From Sphingomonadaceae bacterium (lineage in GTDB: Bacteria; Pseudomonadota; Alphaproteobacteria; Sphingomonadales; Sphingomonadaceae), in contig CANGJB010000028.1 in the NCBI GenBank assembly GCA_947453945.1, positions 1 to 36,998 of the forward strand: a DNA stretch of 36,998 nt, in the 5' to 3' direction. This document shows, one piece after another, positions 1 through 8,021 of this stretch. The notes under the pieces were generated by a model. That model was not told where the DNA came from and searched no databases. It worked only from the letters and a program-made list of their open reading frames with translations. Position 1 is the first letter of the stretch; every line of letters begins with the position of its first letter. The translations under genes were made by a program, and so were the position numbers.

Positions 1-10
1 CCTGCATCCC

Positions 11-76
11 GATCCTCCCCATTTTTGCGCAGCACAAATGGGGAGGTGGCAGCGCGTAGCGCTGACGGAGGGGTTA
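11..76 (-). repeat. dispersed hairpin repeat, copy 1
   Basis: This copy contains two hairpins. The first has 11-bp perfect arms at 14-24 and 36-46 (CCTCCCCATTT / AAATGGGGAGG) around an 11-nt loop. The second has 6-bp arms at 50-55 and 59-64 (CAGCGC / GCGCTG) around a 3-nt loop. Its reverse complement resembles the copy at 147-217 (shared CCCCTCC, CCTCCCC, TTTGTGC, GCAAAAA and GGGAGGATC blocks), so the two form an inverted pair. Short ORFs across it look like chance. Confidence 0.7.
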
Positions 77-146
77 GCTCATTGTCGGGCTGTTGCGTCT
101 GTCCCGGCAAGCTCCACCCAACAAGGTGGTCGTGCAATCACCTCGA

Positions 147-217
147 TACCCCTCCACCACCCGCTGCGCGGGCGGTCCCCCTCCCCGTTTGTGCGTTCCG
201 CAAAAACAGGGAGGATC
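147..217 (+). repeat. dispersed hairpin repeat, copy 2 (inverted relative to copy 1)
   Basis: This copy has the same plan as the inverted copy at 11-76. A CCCGC-TGC-GCGGG hairpin is followed by a longer hairpin, CCTCCC...GGGAGG, with GTTT/AAAC pairing inside. The loop sequences differ between the copies while the pairing is kept. It lies downstream of the DUF1489 gene, which ends at 246, so it could also help end transcription; that is inference. The spacer at 77-146 shows nothing recognisable. Confidence 0.7.
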
Positions 218-245
218 GTGGCGCTGATCTGAGCGCGGGGGTAGC

Positions 246-638
246 CTAAACCAGCCCCAGCTTCGCCAGTTCGCCCGCCATCGAGGGCGGCAGCAACTCC
301 GCGCTTTCGCCATCCGCCAGATCGGCCGGCGCATCCGCCTCTTCCAGATAGCGCCAGCCCTGATGCGCGCGCTTGGGCTTCGGGTGTACGTCGATCAGCT
401 TGGTGGAGATCACGATTTCGGTGCGGCCGCTCTCGGCTTCCTCGAAGGCGAGGATTTCGCTGCGGGCGACGAGCTGGTGTTTCAGGATCCAGTAGACCGA
501 GCCGCCGATCATTTCGGCGTGGCGCTTGGGCAAGTAGCGCGTGGTGAGGCGCGCAGACTCGCGGCGGGTCTGGAACCAGCTGTGCAGGTCTTCGAACGAG
601 GAAGCCCCGAAGGCGACTTTGGTCATGCTGAGCGGCAT
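246..638 (-). CDS. DUF1489 family protein
   Basis: This 130-residue protein matches my recollection of the DUF1489 family, which is restricted largely to alphaproteobacteria and has no assigned function. Recognisable blocks are an SIYW-like GGSVYWILK segment, TKLIDVHPKPKRAHQGWRYL, and a C-terminal end in LAKLGLV. There is no signal peptide or membrane segment, so it is presumably cytosolic. I chose the ATG at 638 because GAAAGA lies at suitable distance; ATGs at 644 and 626 are alternatives, and the open frame continues upstream to 728 without family-like sequence. It lies 79 nt downstream of mgtE on the same strand and may be cotranscribed, but a link to magnesium is only guilt by association. 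Confidence 0.82.
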   Translation of the reverse strand: MPLSMTKVAFGASSFEDLHSWFQTRRESARLTTRYLPKRHAEMIGGSVYWILKHQLVARSEILAFEEAESGRTEIVISTKLIDVHPKPKRAHQGWRYLEEADAPADLADGESAELLPPSMAGELAKLGLV

Positions 639-717
639 GGGCATTCTTTCAGTATGATCGTCGTGCGGCCAATAGGCGGCGGGCCTGCGCAAAGTCGAGC
701 GGCCCGTTGGGGCGGCT

Positions 718-2124
718 CTATCCAGCAAGCCCGCTGAGGACGGCGAGGCCGAGGAATGAGAAGAAGCCCATCACGTCGGTCGCCATCGTCACGAACACGG
801 CGGAGGACACGGCGGGATCGACCTTGAGCCGGTCCAGCGTGACGGGAACCATGATCCCGGCGATGCCTGCGACGAGGTTGTTGATCACCATGGCCGCGCC
901 GATCACACCGCCCAGCAGCGGGTTCTGGAACAGGAGCGCGGTGCCGGTGCCGATGAGCGCGCCGAGCGCCAGCCCGTTGGCCAGCGCGATGCGGAATTCG
1001 CGCAGGATCATGCGGACGGTGTTGGAGCTGGTGAGCTGGTTGGTGGCGATGGCGCGCACCACCACGGCGAGCGTCTGCGTGCCGGCGTTGCCGCCCATGC
1101 CCGATACGATGGGCATCAGCACGGCGAGCAGGGCCAGCCTGGCAATGGCGCCCTGGAACATGCCGACGACAGAAGAAGCGATGATCGCGGTGCCGAGATT
1201 GACCACCAGCCACGAAAGCCGCGTGCGCACGGTGAGGTGGATCGGCTCGTTGATATCGCCGTCGCCCGCACCCGAAAGGCGCAGGATGTCCTCGCTCGCT
1301 TCTTCCTGAATGATGTGGACCACGTCATCCACGGTGATCTGGCCGACGAGCCGGCCGCTTTCATCGACGACGGCGGCGGAAATCAGCGCGTATTTCTGGA
1401 AGCGCAGCGCGACTTCTTCCTGATCCATCGTCACCGGGATCAGGGTCTGATCGCGCTTCATCACATCGGTCAGCGCGATGGAGCGCGGGGTGCGCAGGAT
1501 CCAAGATAGCGCGCAGGTGCCGACCGGGTGGTGCTTGTGATCGACGATAAACACTTCCCAGAACTCGGTCGCGAGGTCCTGGTCTTCGCGCAGGAAATCG
1601 ATCAGATCGCCGACGGTAAGGTGTTCGGGCACCGCGATCACGTCGCGGCTCATCATGCGGCCGGCGGAATCTTCCGGATAGGCCAGCGCGCTTTCGATGG
1701 CGGCGCGGTCTTCCGGTTCCATTTCGGCGAGGACGGCCTGCTGGTCCTCCTCGTCGAGATCCTGGATCAGCGCGACCGCGTCGTCGGTTTCCATGTCGCC
1801 GGCGAGTTCGGCGACTTCATCGGGATCGAGCTCTTCGACGAGATCGTCGCGGACATAATCGTTGAGCTCGGCGATCACTTCGCTGCCGAGCAGATCGTTG
1901 ATCGCACGCGCCAGATGGACGCGGTAGTCCGGCCCGATCAGCTCGAACAAGTCGGCGACGTCGGCCGGGTGCAGCGGCTCGACGAGGTTGTAGACGGTTT
2001 CCTGGTCTTCGGCGTCGAGCGCTTCGGTCACGCGCCGGATGAAGCTCGGGCGGAGGGTGTTGTCCGCGTCGTCGAGGCTTTCCGAATTGCGCGCAGGCTC
2101 GATGGCCGGGGGCAACTCCGTCAT
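718..2124 (-). CDS. mgtE: magnesium transporter MgtE
   Basis: This 468-residue protein is a Mg2+-selective inner-membrane channel of the MgtE family. From the N terminus it has the MgtE_N superhelical domain (DLVEELDPDEVAELAGDM and similar acidic repeats), a CBS pair (blocks EDSAGRMMSRDVIAVPEHL and QKYALISAAVVDESGRLVG), then about five membrane helices ending in the conserved TMATDVMGFFSFLG segment that carries the pore Asp. In the family, the N and CBS domains sense cytosolic Mg2+ and gate the pore. The ATG at 2124 has GGAAGG upstream. An ATG at 2178 would add 18 residues and has no good ribosome site. The gene diverges from ppiB. I see no convincing Mg2+ riboswitch in the 166-nt intergenic region. 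Confidence 0.95.
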   Translation of the reverse strand: MTELPPAIEPARNSESLDDADNTLRPSFIRRVTEALDAEDQETVYNLVEPLHPADVADLFELIGPDYRVHLARAINDLLGSEVIAELNDYVRDDLVEELDPDEVAELAGDMETDDAVALIQDLDEEDQQAVLAEMEPEDRAAIESALAYPEDSAGRMMSRDVIAVPEHLTVGDLIDFLREDQDLATEFWEVFIVDHKHHPVGTCALSWILRTPRSIALTDVMKRDQTLIPVTMDQEEVALRFQKYALISAAVVDESGRLVGQITVDDVVHIIQEEASEDILRLSGAGDGDINEPIHLTVRTRLSWLVVNLGTAIIASSVVGMFQGAIARLALLAVLMPIVSGMGGNAGTQTLAVVVRAIATNQLTSSNTVRMILREFRIALANGLALGALIGTGTALLFQNPLLGGVIGAAMVINNLVAGIAGIMVPVTLDRLKVDPAVSSAVFVTMATDVMGFFSFLGLAVLSGLAG

Positions 2125-2290
2125 CACGGAGCCGCCTTCCGCCACAACAGAGTCGAGCCGGTCTTCATCGCGCGCCATGGCGGGGGGATACGCGCGCGCC
2201 GCGCAAAAGCAACCGTGATGGCGTCCGGCGGTCGACTTTGTTCGCCAAAGCCTTATATGCCTCCGGCAAACAGGTAAGGAATGGATAACC

Positions 2291-2746
2291 ATGGCAGACG
2301 AGAAACTGGTTCTGACGCTCGATAGCGGCGATGTTGTGATCAAGCTGCGGCCCGATCTGGCCCCCGGCCACGTCGAGCGCATCAAGGAACTGGTGGGCGA
2401 AGGCTTCTATGATGGCGTGAAGTTCCACCGCGTGATTCCGGGCTTCATGGCGCAGGGCGGCTGCCCGCAGGGCACCGGCATGGGTGGATCGAGCAAGCCC
2501 GATCTCAAGGCCGAATTTAGCGATGAACCGCACGTGCGCGGCGTCTGCTCGATGGCCCGCACCAGCTATCCGCACTCGGCCAACAGCCAGTTCTTCATCT
2601 GCTTCGACGATGCCCGCTTCCTCGACAAGCAGTACACCGTGTGGGGCGTGGTCGAGAGCGGCATGGAACTCGTCGACGCGCTGCCCAAGGGCGAACCGCC
2701 CGCGAAGCCGGGCGCGATCCAGAAGGCCGCGATCGTCGCTGCGTGA
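2291..2746 (+). CDS. ppiB: cyclophilin-type peptidyl-prolyl cis-trans isomerase
   Basis: This 151-residue single-domain cyclophilin catalyses cis-trans isomerisation of X-Pro bonds. The family signature FHRVIPGFMAQGG occupies residues 45-57, with the catalytic Arg in FHR at 47, followed by the NSQFFIC block and VWGVVESGMELVD. There is no signal peptide, so it acts in the cytosol. AAGGA precedes the ATG by about 10 nt. Its stop overlaps the GTG start of the next gene by 4 nt (GTGA), so the two are translationally coupled. It diverges from mgtE. Confidence 0.95.
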   Translation: MADEKLVLTLDSGDVVIKLRPDLAPGHVERIKELVGEGFYDGVKFHRVIPGFMAQGGCPQGTGMGGSSKPDLKAEFSDEPHVRGVCSMARTSYPHSANSQFFICFDDARFLDKQYTVWGVVESGMELVDALPKGEPPAKPGAIQKAAIVAA

Positions 2747-3207
2747 CAGCTGCCGGCCTTGCTCTCAGGCCCCCGGTCGCGGCGGATCGCGCCGCATGGG
2801 ACCGCCTGTGGCAAGGCTACCAGCGCTTTTACAAAGTGGAAATTCCGGGCCCGGTCAGTGATCTGACTTGGGCCCGGCTCCACGCGGGCGATGAGCCCAT
2901 GTTCGCGATGCTGGCGTGGCAGGGCGCGCGCGCGGTGGGGATGGTCCACTGGATCTTCCACCGCTCGACCTGGACCAATGGGCCCTACTGCTACTTGCAG
3001 GACCTTTATGTCGATGAAGACGTGCGCGGATCGGGCGCGGGCCGTGCGCTGATCGCCCATGTCCGCAGCGAGGCCGAGGCGGCGGGGGCATCACGGCTTT
3101 ACTGGCTGACGCACGAGACCAATACCGACGCGATGGCGCTTTACGACAAGGTCGCCGAGCGTTCGGGCTTCGTGCAATACAGGGTAGTGCTTCAGGCACC
3201 TGCCTGA
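2743..3207 (+). CDS. GNAT family N-acetyltransferase
   Basis: This 154-residue protein is a single GNAT domain that would transfer an acetyl group from acetyl-CoA to an unknown amine. The acetyl-CoA-binding motif is [17 protein letters not shown], and the C-terminal [20 protein letters not shown] block is typical of GNAT proteins annotated as aminoglycoside or diamine-type acetyltransferases. The GTG at 2743 is preferred because it overlaps the ppiB stop; the frame stays open upstream to 2641, but that part is ppiB read in another frame. Only 10 nt separate it from arsH downstream, so ppiB, this gene and arsH look like one transcript. The substrate is unknown. Confidence 0.88.
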   Translation: MTAAGLALRPPVAADRAAWDRLWQGYQRFYKVEIPGPVSDLTWARLHAGDEPMFAMLAWQGARAVGMVHWIFHRSTWTNGPYCYLQDLYVDEDVRGSGAGRALIAHVRSEAEAAGASRLYWLTHETNTDAMALYDKVAERSGFVQYRVVLQAPA

Positions 3208-3217
3208 CGAGACCTTG

Positions 3218-3952
3218 ATGACGAGACCGGGCATGACCGACTATACCCGCCTGCGTGCGCTTCCCGATCCGCACCACCTGCCTGCGCTGGACCGCGCATT
3301 CGTCCACCAGCGCCCGGCGCAGGGCCTTGGCGATCTGGCGAATCCGCCGCGTATCCTGCTGCTGTATGGCAGCTTGCGGGAACGATCGTTTTCACGCCAC
3401 GCGGTGGAGGAAGCGGCGCGGCTGCTGCAGTTTTTCGGCTGCGAAACGCGGATTTTCGATCCGTTCGATCTGCCGCTGCCCGATCAGGTGGCAGGCGATG
3501 ATCATCCGGCGGTCCACGAACTGCGCGAACACGCGCTGTGGTCAGAAGGCCAGGTGTGGTGCAGCCCCGAACGGCACGGCCAGATCACCGGGATCATGAA
3601 GACGCAGATCGATCACTTGCCGCTGGCCTATCAGGGGCTCCGGCCCACGCAAGGGCGCACGCTGGCGGTAATGCAGGTCAGTGCCGGATCGCAATCGTTC
3701 AACAGTGTCAACAGCTTGCGCATCCTTGGCCGCTGGATGCGCATGTTCGTCATCCCCAACCAGTCGAGCGTGGCCAAGGTCTATCTGGAGTTCGACGAAG
3801 CGGGCCGGATGAAGCCTTCCAGCTATTACGAGCGGATTGTGGATGTGATGGAAGAACTGGTGCGCTTCACCGTGCTGCTGCGCCCGCATGCCGATCAGCT
3901 GGTCGATCGCTATTCGGAGCGGATCGAAGCCGGCCAGCGCACCGACGGCTAG
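3218..3952 (+). CDS. arsH: ArsH-type NADPH-dependent FMN oxidoreductase
   Basis: This 244-residue protein matches ArsH, a flavodoxin-like NADPH:FMN oxidoreductase. Family members oxidise trivalent organoarsenicals (for example methylarsenite) and reduce quinones, azo dyes or chromate. The FMN phosphate-binding loop [12 protein letters not shown] lies near residue 50, and the later [12 protein letters not shown] and [14 protein letters not shown] blocks are ArsH-like. An ATG at 3233 is an alternative start, and neither has a strong ribosome site. No arsR, arsB, acr3 or arsC accompanies it, which is unusual. It ends convergently with the next gene, the two stops sharing the palindrome CTAG at 3949-3952. 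Confidence 0.9.
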   Translation: MTRPGMTDYTRLRALPDPHHLPALDRAFVHQRPAQGLGDLANPPRILLLYGSLRERSFSRHAVEEAARLLQFFGCETRIFDPFDLPLPDQVAGDDHPAVHELREHALWSEGQVWCSPERHGQITGIMKTQIDHLPLAYQGLRPTQGRTLAVMQVSAGSQSFNSVNSLRILGRWMRMFVIPNQSSVAKVYLEFDEAGRMKPSSYYERIVDVMEELVRFTVLLRPHADQLVDRYSERIEAGQRTDG

Positions 3953-4368
3953 CCTGGCGCGCGCGCCAGCAGGCGGGTTTCGGTCACTTCGATCACCGGC
4001 ACTTCCCAAGGATGCGCTTTCATCAACGCGGCCAGCGCGGCATCGATGGCCTGGGCAGGTGCTTCGGCGGGAATCCAGCTGACCAGCGTGACCGTGGGGG
4101 AATGCTCCACCTCGCCCGCCGAGCCCAGCGTGGGGTTCGCATCCGGCGCCGGGGCGAAAGTTTCCCAACCGAGGCCGATTTCGGCCACGCCGTGGTAGAT
4201 GCCGAAATCACCCAGCGCGCCGGGCGCGCGCAGGATCGCGAGCATCCGGGCCATCACCGGATCGAGCTCCAGCGCGCCGCGGTTGCCCGCGAGCAGCGCT
4301 TCCAGCGTTTCTGCCGCTACCGGCACGTGTACGGCCACGCGCAGCGCGCGCTTGCTTGCGGTGTTCAT
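3949..4368 (-). CDS. NIF3/YqfO C-terminal-like (CutA-fold) protein
   Basis: This 139-residue protein resembles the small stand-alone NIF3-like proteins (YqfO insert domain, PII/CutA-like ferredoxin fold). The points of match are [15 protein letters not shown] at the start, [19 protein letters not shown], the [13 protein letters not shown] segment and the closing [11 protein letters not shown]. Family members bind divalent metal or are of unknown function, and I do not infer a reaction. It starts 4 nt after the LysR stop, so the two form an operon with LysR upstream. The gene converges on arsH with overlapping stops. Confidence 0.72.
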   Translation of the reverse strand: MNTASKRALRVAVHVPVAAETLEALLAGNRGALELDPVMARMLAILRAPGALGDFGIYHGVAEIGLGWETFAPAPDANPTLGSAGEVEHSPTVTLVSWIPAEAPAQAIDAALAALMKAHPWEVPVIEVTETRLLARAPG

Positions 4369-4372
4369 GTGC

Positions 4373-5254
4373 CTACAGCCCCGCCTTGATCATCCAGTCG
4401 TGGAACAAACGCACGGGCCGCGATTGCAGCGCGCGCGGGCGGCAGACGAACCAGTAGGAATAGGGGCTGTCTACTTCGATGTCATAAAGCCGGGCCACGC
4501 GCGGATCGTGGCTGCGCTTGTAGTGATCATCGTGCATGATCGCGATGCCAAGCCCTTGCGCTGCCGCTTCGAGGATCAGCTGGCCGGAATCGAAATGATC
4601 GATGGCGGCGGGCTGCAAGGCTTCCAGATGGAGCGTGCGCTTCCAAGCCTCGAAGCTCATTGGCAGATCGTTGTGGACGAGGAAGGTCTGCTTGCCGAGC
4701 TTGGCAAGGTCTGGCCGCGGCCCCAGTTCCGCCACCAGTTCGGGCGTGGCGATGGCATGGACGCGGTTGTGATCGAGCCGCACCGAATGAAGCGAGTTGT
4801 CCGGCCCTTCCGAGAGGATGATCGCCGCGTCGATCGTATCGCCCAGCTTGGTTTCCGCAGCGGCAGAGCTGTCGATATCGATGTGTAGCTGCGGGTGCAG
4901 CTTCCTGAGCTCGCCCAGACGCGGGAACAGGCGCTGGCTGCCGAACAGCGGCAACACGCCGAGGCGCAGGCGCAGCACTTGTCCGGTGTCGATCAGGCGG
5001 TCGATCCGGTCCGCCATCTCGTCGATCAGCGGCGCGACGGCATCATAGAGTTGCTGTCCCTCGTCGGTCAGCTTCAGAAGCTGGTGCTTGCGCTCGAACA
5101 CTGGCTTGCCGATGAACTCCTCGAGCGCGCCCAGCCGGCGTGACAGCGCCGAAGGGCTCAGCGCCAGTTCCGCCGCTGCGGTCTTGGCCGAGCCTGCGCG
5201 CACCACACGGATGAACGCTTCCAGCGAGCGCAGCGGGGGCAAGCGGCGGATCAT
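4373..5254 (-). CDS. LysR family transcriptional regulator
   Basis: This 293-residue regulator has the standard LysR plan. An N-terminal winged helix-turn-helix spans about residues 6-65 (LRSLEAFIRVVRAGSAKTAAAELALSPSALSRRLGALE, read as separate helices), and an effector-binding domain runs from about residue 90. The N terminus is GcvA-like. GAGGAAG precedes the ATG. It begins 6 nt after the corC stop and is followed after 4 nt by the NIF3-like gene, so it appears to sit inside a corC operon rather than diverging from a target, which is unusual for LysR regulators. Target and effector are unknown. Confidence 0.9.
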   Translation of the reverse strand: MIRRLPPLRSLEAFIRVVRAGSAKTAAAELALSPSALSRRLGALEEFIGKPVFERKHQLLKLTDEGQQLYDAVAPLIDEMADRIDRLIDTGQVLRLRLGVLPLFGSQRLFPRLGELRKLHPQLHIDIDSSAAAETKLGDTIDAAIILSEGPDNSLHSVRLDHNRVHAIATPELVAELGPRPDLAKLGKQTFLVHNDLPMSFEAWKRTLHLEALQPAAIDHFDSGQLILEAAAQGLGIAIMHDDHYKRSHDPRVARLYDIEVDSPYSYWFVCRPRALQSRPVRLFHDWMIKAGL

Positions 5255-5260
5255 TGGGTT

Positions 5261-6199
5261 TCAATCTTCCTCAAGGCTTGTGGGCGCGGGCGCATGGAGC
5301 CGCAGCCGGGTGAGCCTGCGCTCGTCCCCTGCCGTCACCTCTATCCGCCACCCACTGTCGTGTTCCAGCACGCGGCCAACCGGGGGAACTTCACCCGCCA
5401 GCACGACCGCGAGGCCGCCCAGAGTATCCACATCCTCGTCCACCAGCGCAAGCCGGGGATCAATCGTATCGCCCACATCGTCGAGCTCTGCGCGGGCGTC
5501 TGCTTCCCAGGTCAGCTCATCGATCTGGCGCAGCAGTTCCTGCGGTGCGTCGTCGTGCTCGTCTTCGATCTCGCCGACGATTTCTTCGACCAGATCTTCG
5601 ATGGTGATGATCCCGTCGGTGCCCGAATATTCGTCGATCACGATGGCAAGGTGCGTGCGGCTGGAACGCATATCGGCCAGCACATCGAGCGCACCGCGCG
5701 CCTGGGGCACGAACAGCGGCTGGCGCATCAGGCCGGTCCAGTCCTTGGGCGCTGCCTTGCCGCCCATGGCCATGCCCGCCACGATCGGAAACAAGTCCTT
5801 CACGTGGAGCATGCCGATCACTTCATCGAGGGACTCGCCATAGACGGGGAGACGGCTGTGGCCATGTTCGGCGAAAGCATCGACGACTTCGCCAAACGTT
5901 GCGGACGCCGGGATCGCCACGATCTCGCCGCGCGGAATGGCGACGTCGTCGGCATCGTTCTCGCTGAAATGGAGCAGGTTCTTGAGCATCTGGCGCTCGA
6001 GCGGCAGCAAATCGCCGTCTGAGCCGTTGCTGCCGCCGGCTTCGCCTTCGTGCTCTTCGATCGCTTCTTCGATCTGTGCACGCAGCGATTGATCGTGATC
6101 GGGCCCCCGAAAGAACGCCTTGAACGTGCGCCACAGCGCGTGGCTACTGTCCCCTTCGCCCGACCGGCTTTCGCCGCCGGACGCGCCCACTTCAGGCAC
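5261..6199 (-). CDS. corC: CBS-domain protein CorC/YbeX (hemolysin C-like)
   Basis: This 312-residue protein has a CBS pair at about residues 85-215 (FGEVVDAFAEHGHSRLPVYGE is read as the first CBS motif, and the HLAIVIDEYSGTDGIITIEDLVEEIVGEIEDEHD region closes the second). A CorC_HlyC transporter-associated domain follows at about 228-305. There are no membrane spans, as in E. coli YbeX, which is linked to Mg2+ efflux and to ribosome maturation. The start is GTG with CAGGAG upstream. It lies 20 nt downstream of ybeY, giving the conserved phoH-ybeY-corC order. In most proteobacteria lnt follows; here a LysR gene does. Confidence 0.93.
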   Translation of the reverse strand: MPEVGASGGESRSGEGDSSHALWRTFKAFFRGPDHDQSLRAQIEEAIEEHEGEAGGSNGSDGDLLPLERQMLKNLLHFSENDADDVAIPRGEIVAIPASATFGEVVDAFAEHGHSRLPVYGESLDEVIGMLHVKDLFPIVAGMAMGGKAAPKDWTGLMRQPLFVPQARGALDVLADMRSSRTHLAIVIDEYSGTDGIITIEDLVEEIVGEIEDEHDDAPQELLRQIDELTWEADARAELDDVGDTIDPRLALVDEDVDTLGGLAVVLAGEVPPVGRVLEHDSGWRIEVTAGDERRLTRLRLHAPAPTSLEED

Positions 6200-6219
6200 G
6201 GCCTTTAACTCCTGTACTG

Positions 6220-6720
6220 CTAATGCGCCGCATATGGGTCTGCGAGGCCCATCAGCGCAAGCGCCTTTGTCTCCAGCCCCTCCATTTCCGCAGCATCCGC
6301 CTCGCCGGTCTCGTGATCATAGCCCGCCAGATGGAGCAGGCCGTGGACAATGAGGTGCGCGGCATGCGCCTCGACCGCGATGCCTTTGTCCGCCGCTTCG
6401 CGCGTGCAGACACCGTGCGCCAGGATCAGATCGCCCAGCATGCCGGGCGCGTCGGGCTGCGCGGCGGCAGCCAGAACTTCCTCGCGGCTGAGCATGGGGA
6501 AGGAGAGCACATTGGTCGGCTTGTCCTTGGCGCGCCATTGCTTGTTGAGCGCGTGGACTTCCTCGTCATCGGCCATGACGAGGCTGACGAGCAGGTGCTC
6601 GTGCGCCAGTTCATCCGCGACCGCGCCAGCGGCCTCTGCCGCGCGGACGGCAAGGGCCTCCCAATCGGTGGAGGCGGGCCAGACGGGATCGATATCGATA
6701 TCGAAGCTGGGGGCGCTCAC
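6220..6720 (-). CDS. ybeY: endoribonuclease YbeY (rRNA maturation factor)
   Basis: This 166-residue metalloendoribonuclease acts in 16S rRNA 3'-end maturation and 70S ribosome quality control. The diagnostic HGLLHLAGYDH motif is present, with zinc ligands His126, His130 and His136. The preceding NVLSFPM and MLGDLIL blocks are also conserved. The start is a GTG that overlaps the phoH stop by 4 nt (GTGA), so translation is probably coupled to phoH. Cytosolic. Confidence 0.96.
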   Translation of the reverse strand: MSAPSFDIDIDPVWPASTDWEALAVRAAEAAGAVADELAHEHLLVSLVMADDEEVHALNKQWRAKDKPTNVLSFPMLSREEVLAAAAQPDAPGMLGDLILAHGVCTREAADKGIAVEAHAAHLIVHGLLHLAGYDHETGEADAAEMEGLETKALALMGLADPYAAH

Positions 6721-7775
6721 TCGTCCTTGCCTTCATAGGCCTCGACAATCCGGCCCACGATTGGATGACGGACCACGTCGGCCACCTTGAAGCGCACCAT
6801 GCCGATGCCGTCCACGCCGTCGAGCCGGTTCACCGCATCGTTGAGCCCGCTGGCGGCGGTGCCACCGGGCAAGTCGGTCTGCTTGGGGTCGCCGCAGATC
6901 ACCATGCGGCTGTTCTGGCCGAAGCGGGTGAGGAACATCTTCATCTGCATGGGCGTGGTGTTCTGCGCTTCATCCAGAATGACGAAGGCATCGGCCAGCG
7001 TGCGCCCGCGCATGAAAGCGATCGGCGCGATCTCGATCTCTCCGGAAGCGAGGCGCCGCTCTACCTGTTCGGGCGGCATGCAATCATAGAGCGCATCGTA
7101 AAGCGGGCGCAGATAGGGATCGACCTTTTCCTTCATGTCGCCGGGGAGGAAGCCGAGCCGCTCACCCGCTTCCACCGCCGGACGCGACAGGATCAGGCGC
7201 TGCACGCTGCCGCTGATGAGCTGCGCCACAGCCTGCGCCACGGCGAGGTAGGTCTTGCCCGTGCCTGCCGGGCCAAGCGCGAAGATCACGTCATCGCGAA
7301 CCAGCGCGCGCATATATTCGATCTGCGTGGCCGAGCGCGGCACGATGGTTTTCTTGCGCGTGCGGATCATGATCGGCGGCGCGCCTTCGGGGGCCCCGGT
7401 GATGATCCCTTCCAGCGTCGGCTCGTGCGACATCATGATCAGCGATTCGACCGCGCCCGCATCCACCTCGTGCCCCGCGCGCAGGCGCTGGTGCATGCCT
7501 TTCAGCACGTCGCGCGCGCGGGCGACCGCGTCGTCCGGTCCTTCGATCACGGCCTTGTTGCCGCGCGCCGAGATATAGACGCCGAGGCGGTTTTCGATCT
7601 GTACCAGGTTCTGGTCGAACTGGCCGAACAGAGCGCCAAGCACGGTTTGTTCATCAAACTCGATCTCGATCCGAGCGCGCCTTTGCTGGTCACCGCGATG
7701 GGGATCGGTACGGAGAGCGCCCTGCCAATCGTTGCGGGCTGCGTCTTCATGCGAACGGGAGAATTTGCGGGCCAT
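6717..7775 (-). CDS. ybeZ: PhoH family ATPase (YbeZ)
   Basis: This 352-residue protein has an N-terminal RNA-binding-like region (residues about 35-100) followed by a PhoH P-loop ATPase. Walker A GPAGTGKT is at residues 168-175, and Walker B is FVILDEAQNT. The GDPKQTDLP and SGLNDAVNRL blocks are standard for the family, which is implicated in RNA metabolism with YbeY. AAAGGAG lies just before the ATG. Unlike E. coli, where miaB is directly upstream, here a small gene on the opposite strand sits between miaB and this gene. It must therefore be driven from the 246-nt region at 7776-8021. Confidence 0.95.
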   Translation of the reverse strand: MARKFSRSHEDAARNDWQGALRTDPHRGDQQRRARIEIEFDEQTVLGALFGQFDQNLVQIENRLGVYISARGNKAVIEGPDDAVARARDVLKGMHQRLRAGHEVDAGAVESLIMMSHEPTLEGIITGAPEGAPPIMIRTRKKTIVPRSATQIEYMRALVRDDVIFALGPAGTGKTYLAVAQAVAQLISGSVQRLILSRPAVEAGERLGFLPGDMKEKVDPYLRPLYDALYDCMPPEQVERRLASGEIEIAPIAFMRGRTLADAFVILDEAQNTTPMQMKMFLTRFGQNSRMVICGDPKQTDLPGGTAASGLNDAVNRLDGVDGIGMVRFKVADVVRHPIVGRIVEAYEGKDE

Positions 7776-7900
7776 GCGCTCCTTTCGGGATAGCTGCCGA
7801 CCAGATTAGGCAGGGATGCGTCAGGCGCAAGACAGCCGGGCGGGAAATCGCATCATTTGCACTGTCCTGTGATATCCCTTCCGCCCAATGGCGCCAAACC

Positions 7901-8003
7901 TGCGACAAACTGCGACTTTTATGACCGCAGTCTGTATTCGCCGTTCGCAGCCCGTTAAGTCGCGGTGCGGCATTCTCTCCTCATGGTCGCAAGCGTGCGA
8001 TCC
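7901..8003. promoter_or_regulatory. repeated TGCGA/TCGCA half-sites upstream of the small secreted protein
   Basis: The intergenic region between phoH and the small gene carries a direct repeat, TGCGAC at 7901-7906 and again at 7911-7916 (10-bp period). An inverted pair, TCGCA at 7987-7991 and TGCGA at 7996-8000, follows. The spacing would suit a dimeric regulator, but in a GC-rich genome this may be chance. I could not place a convincing promoter for either gene in 7776-8021. Confidence 0.2.
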
Positions 8004-8021
8004 TGTTTGAAGGAGAATCCC

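Noticed and set aside
2125..2290. Possible Mg2+-sensing leader (M-box-like) for mgtE
   Set aside because: The region is short, also serves ppiB, and I could not recognise the conserved riboswitch helices.
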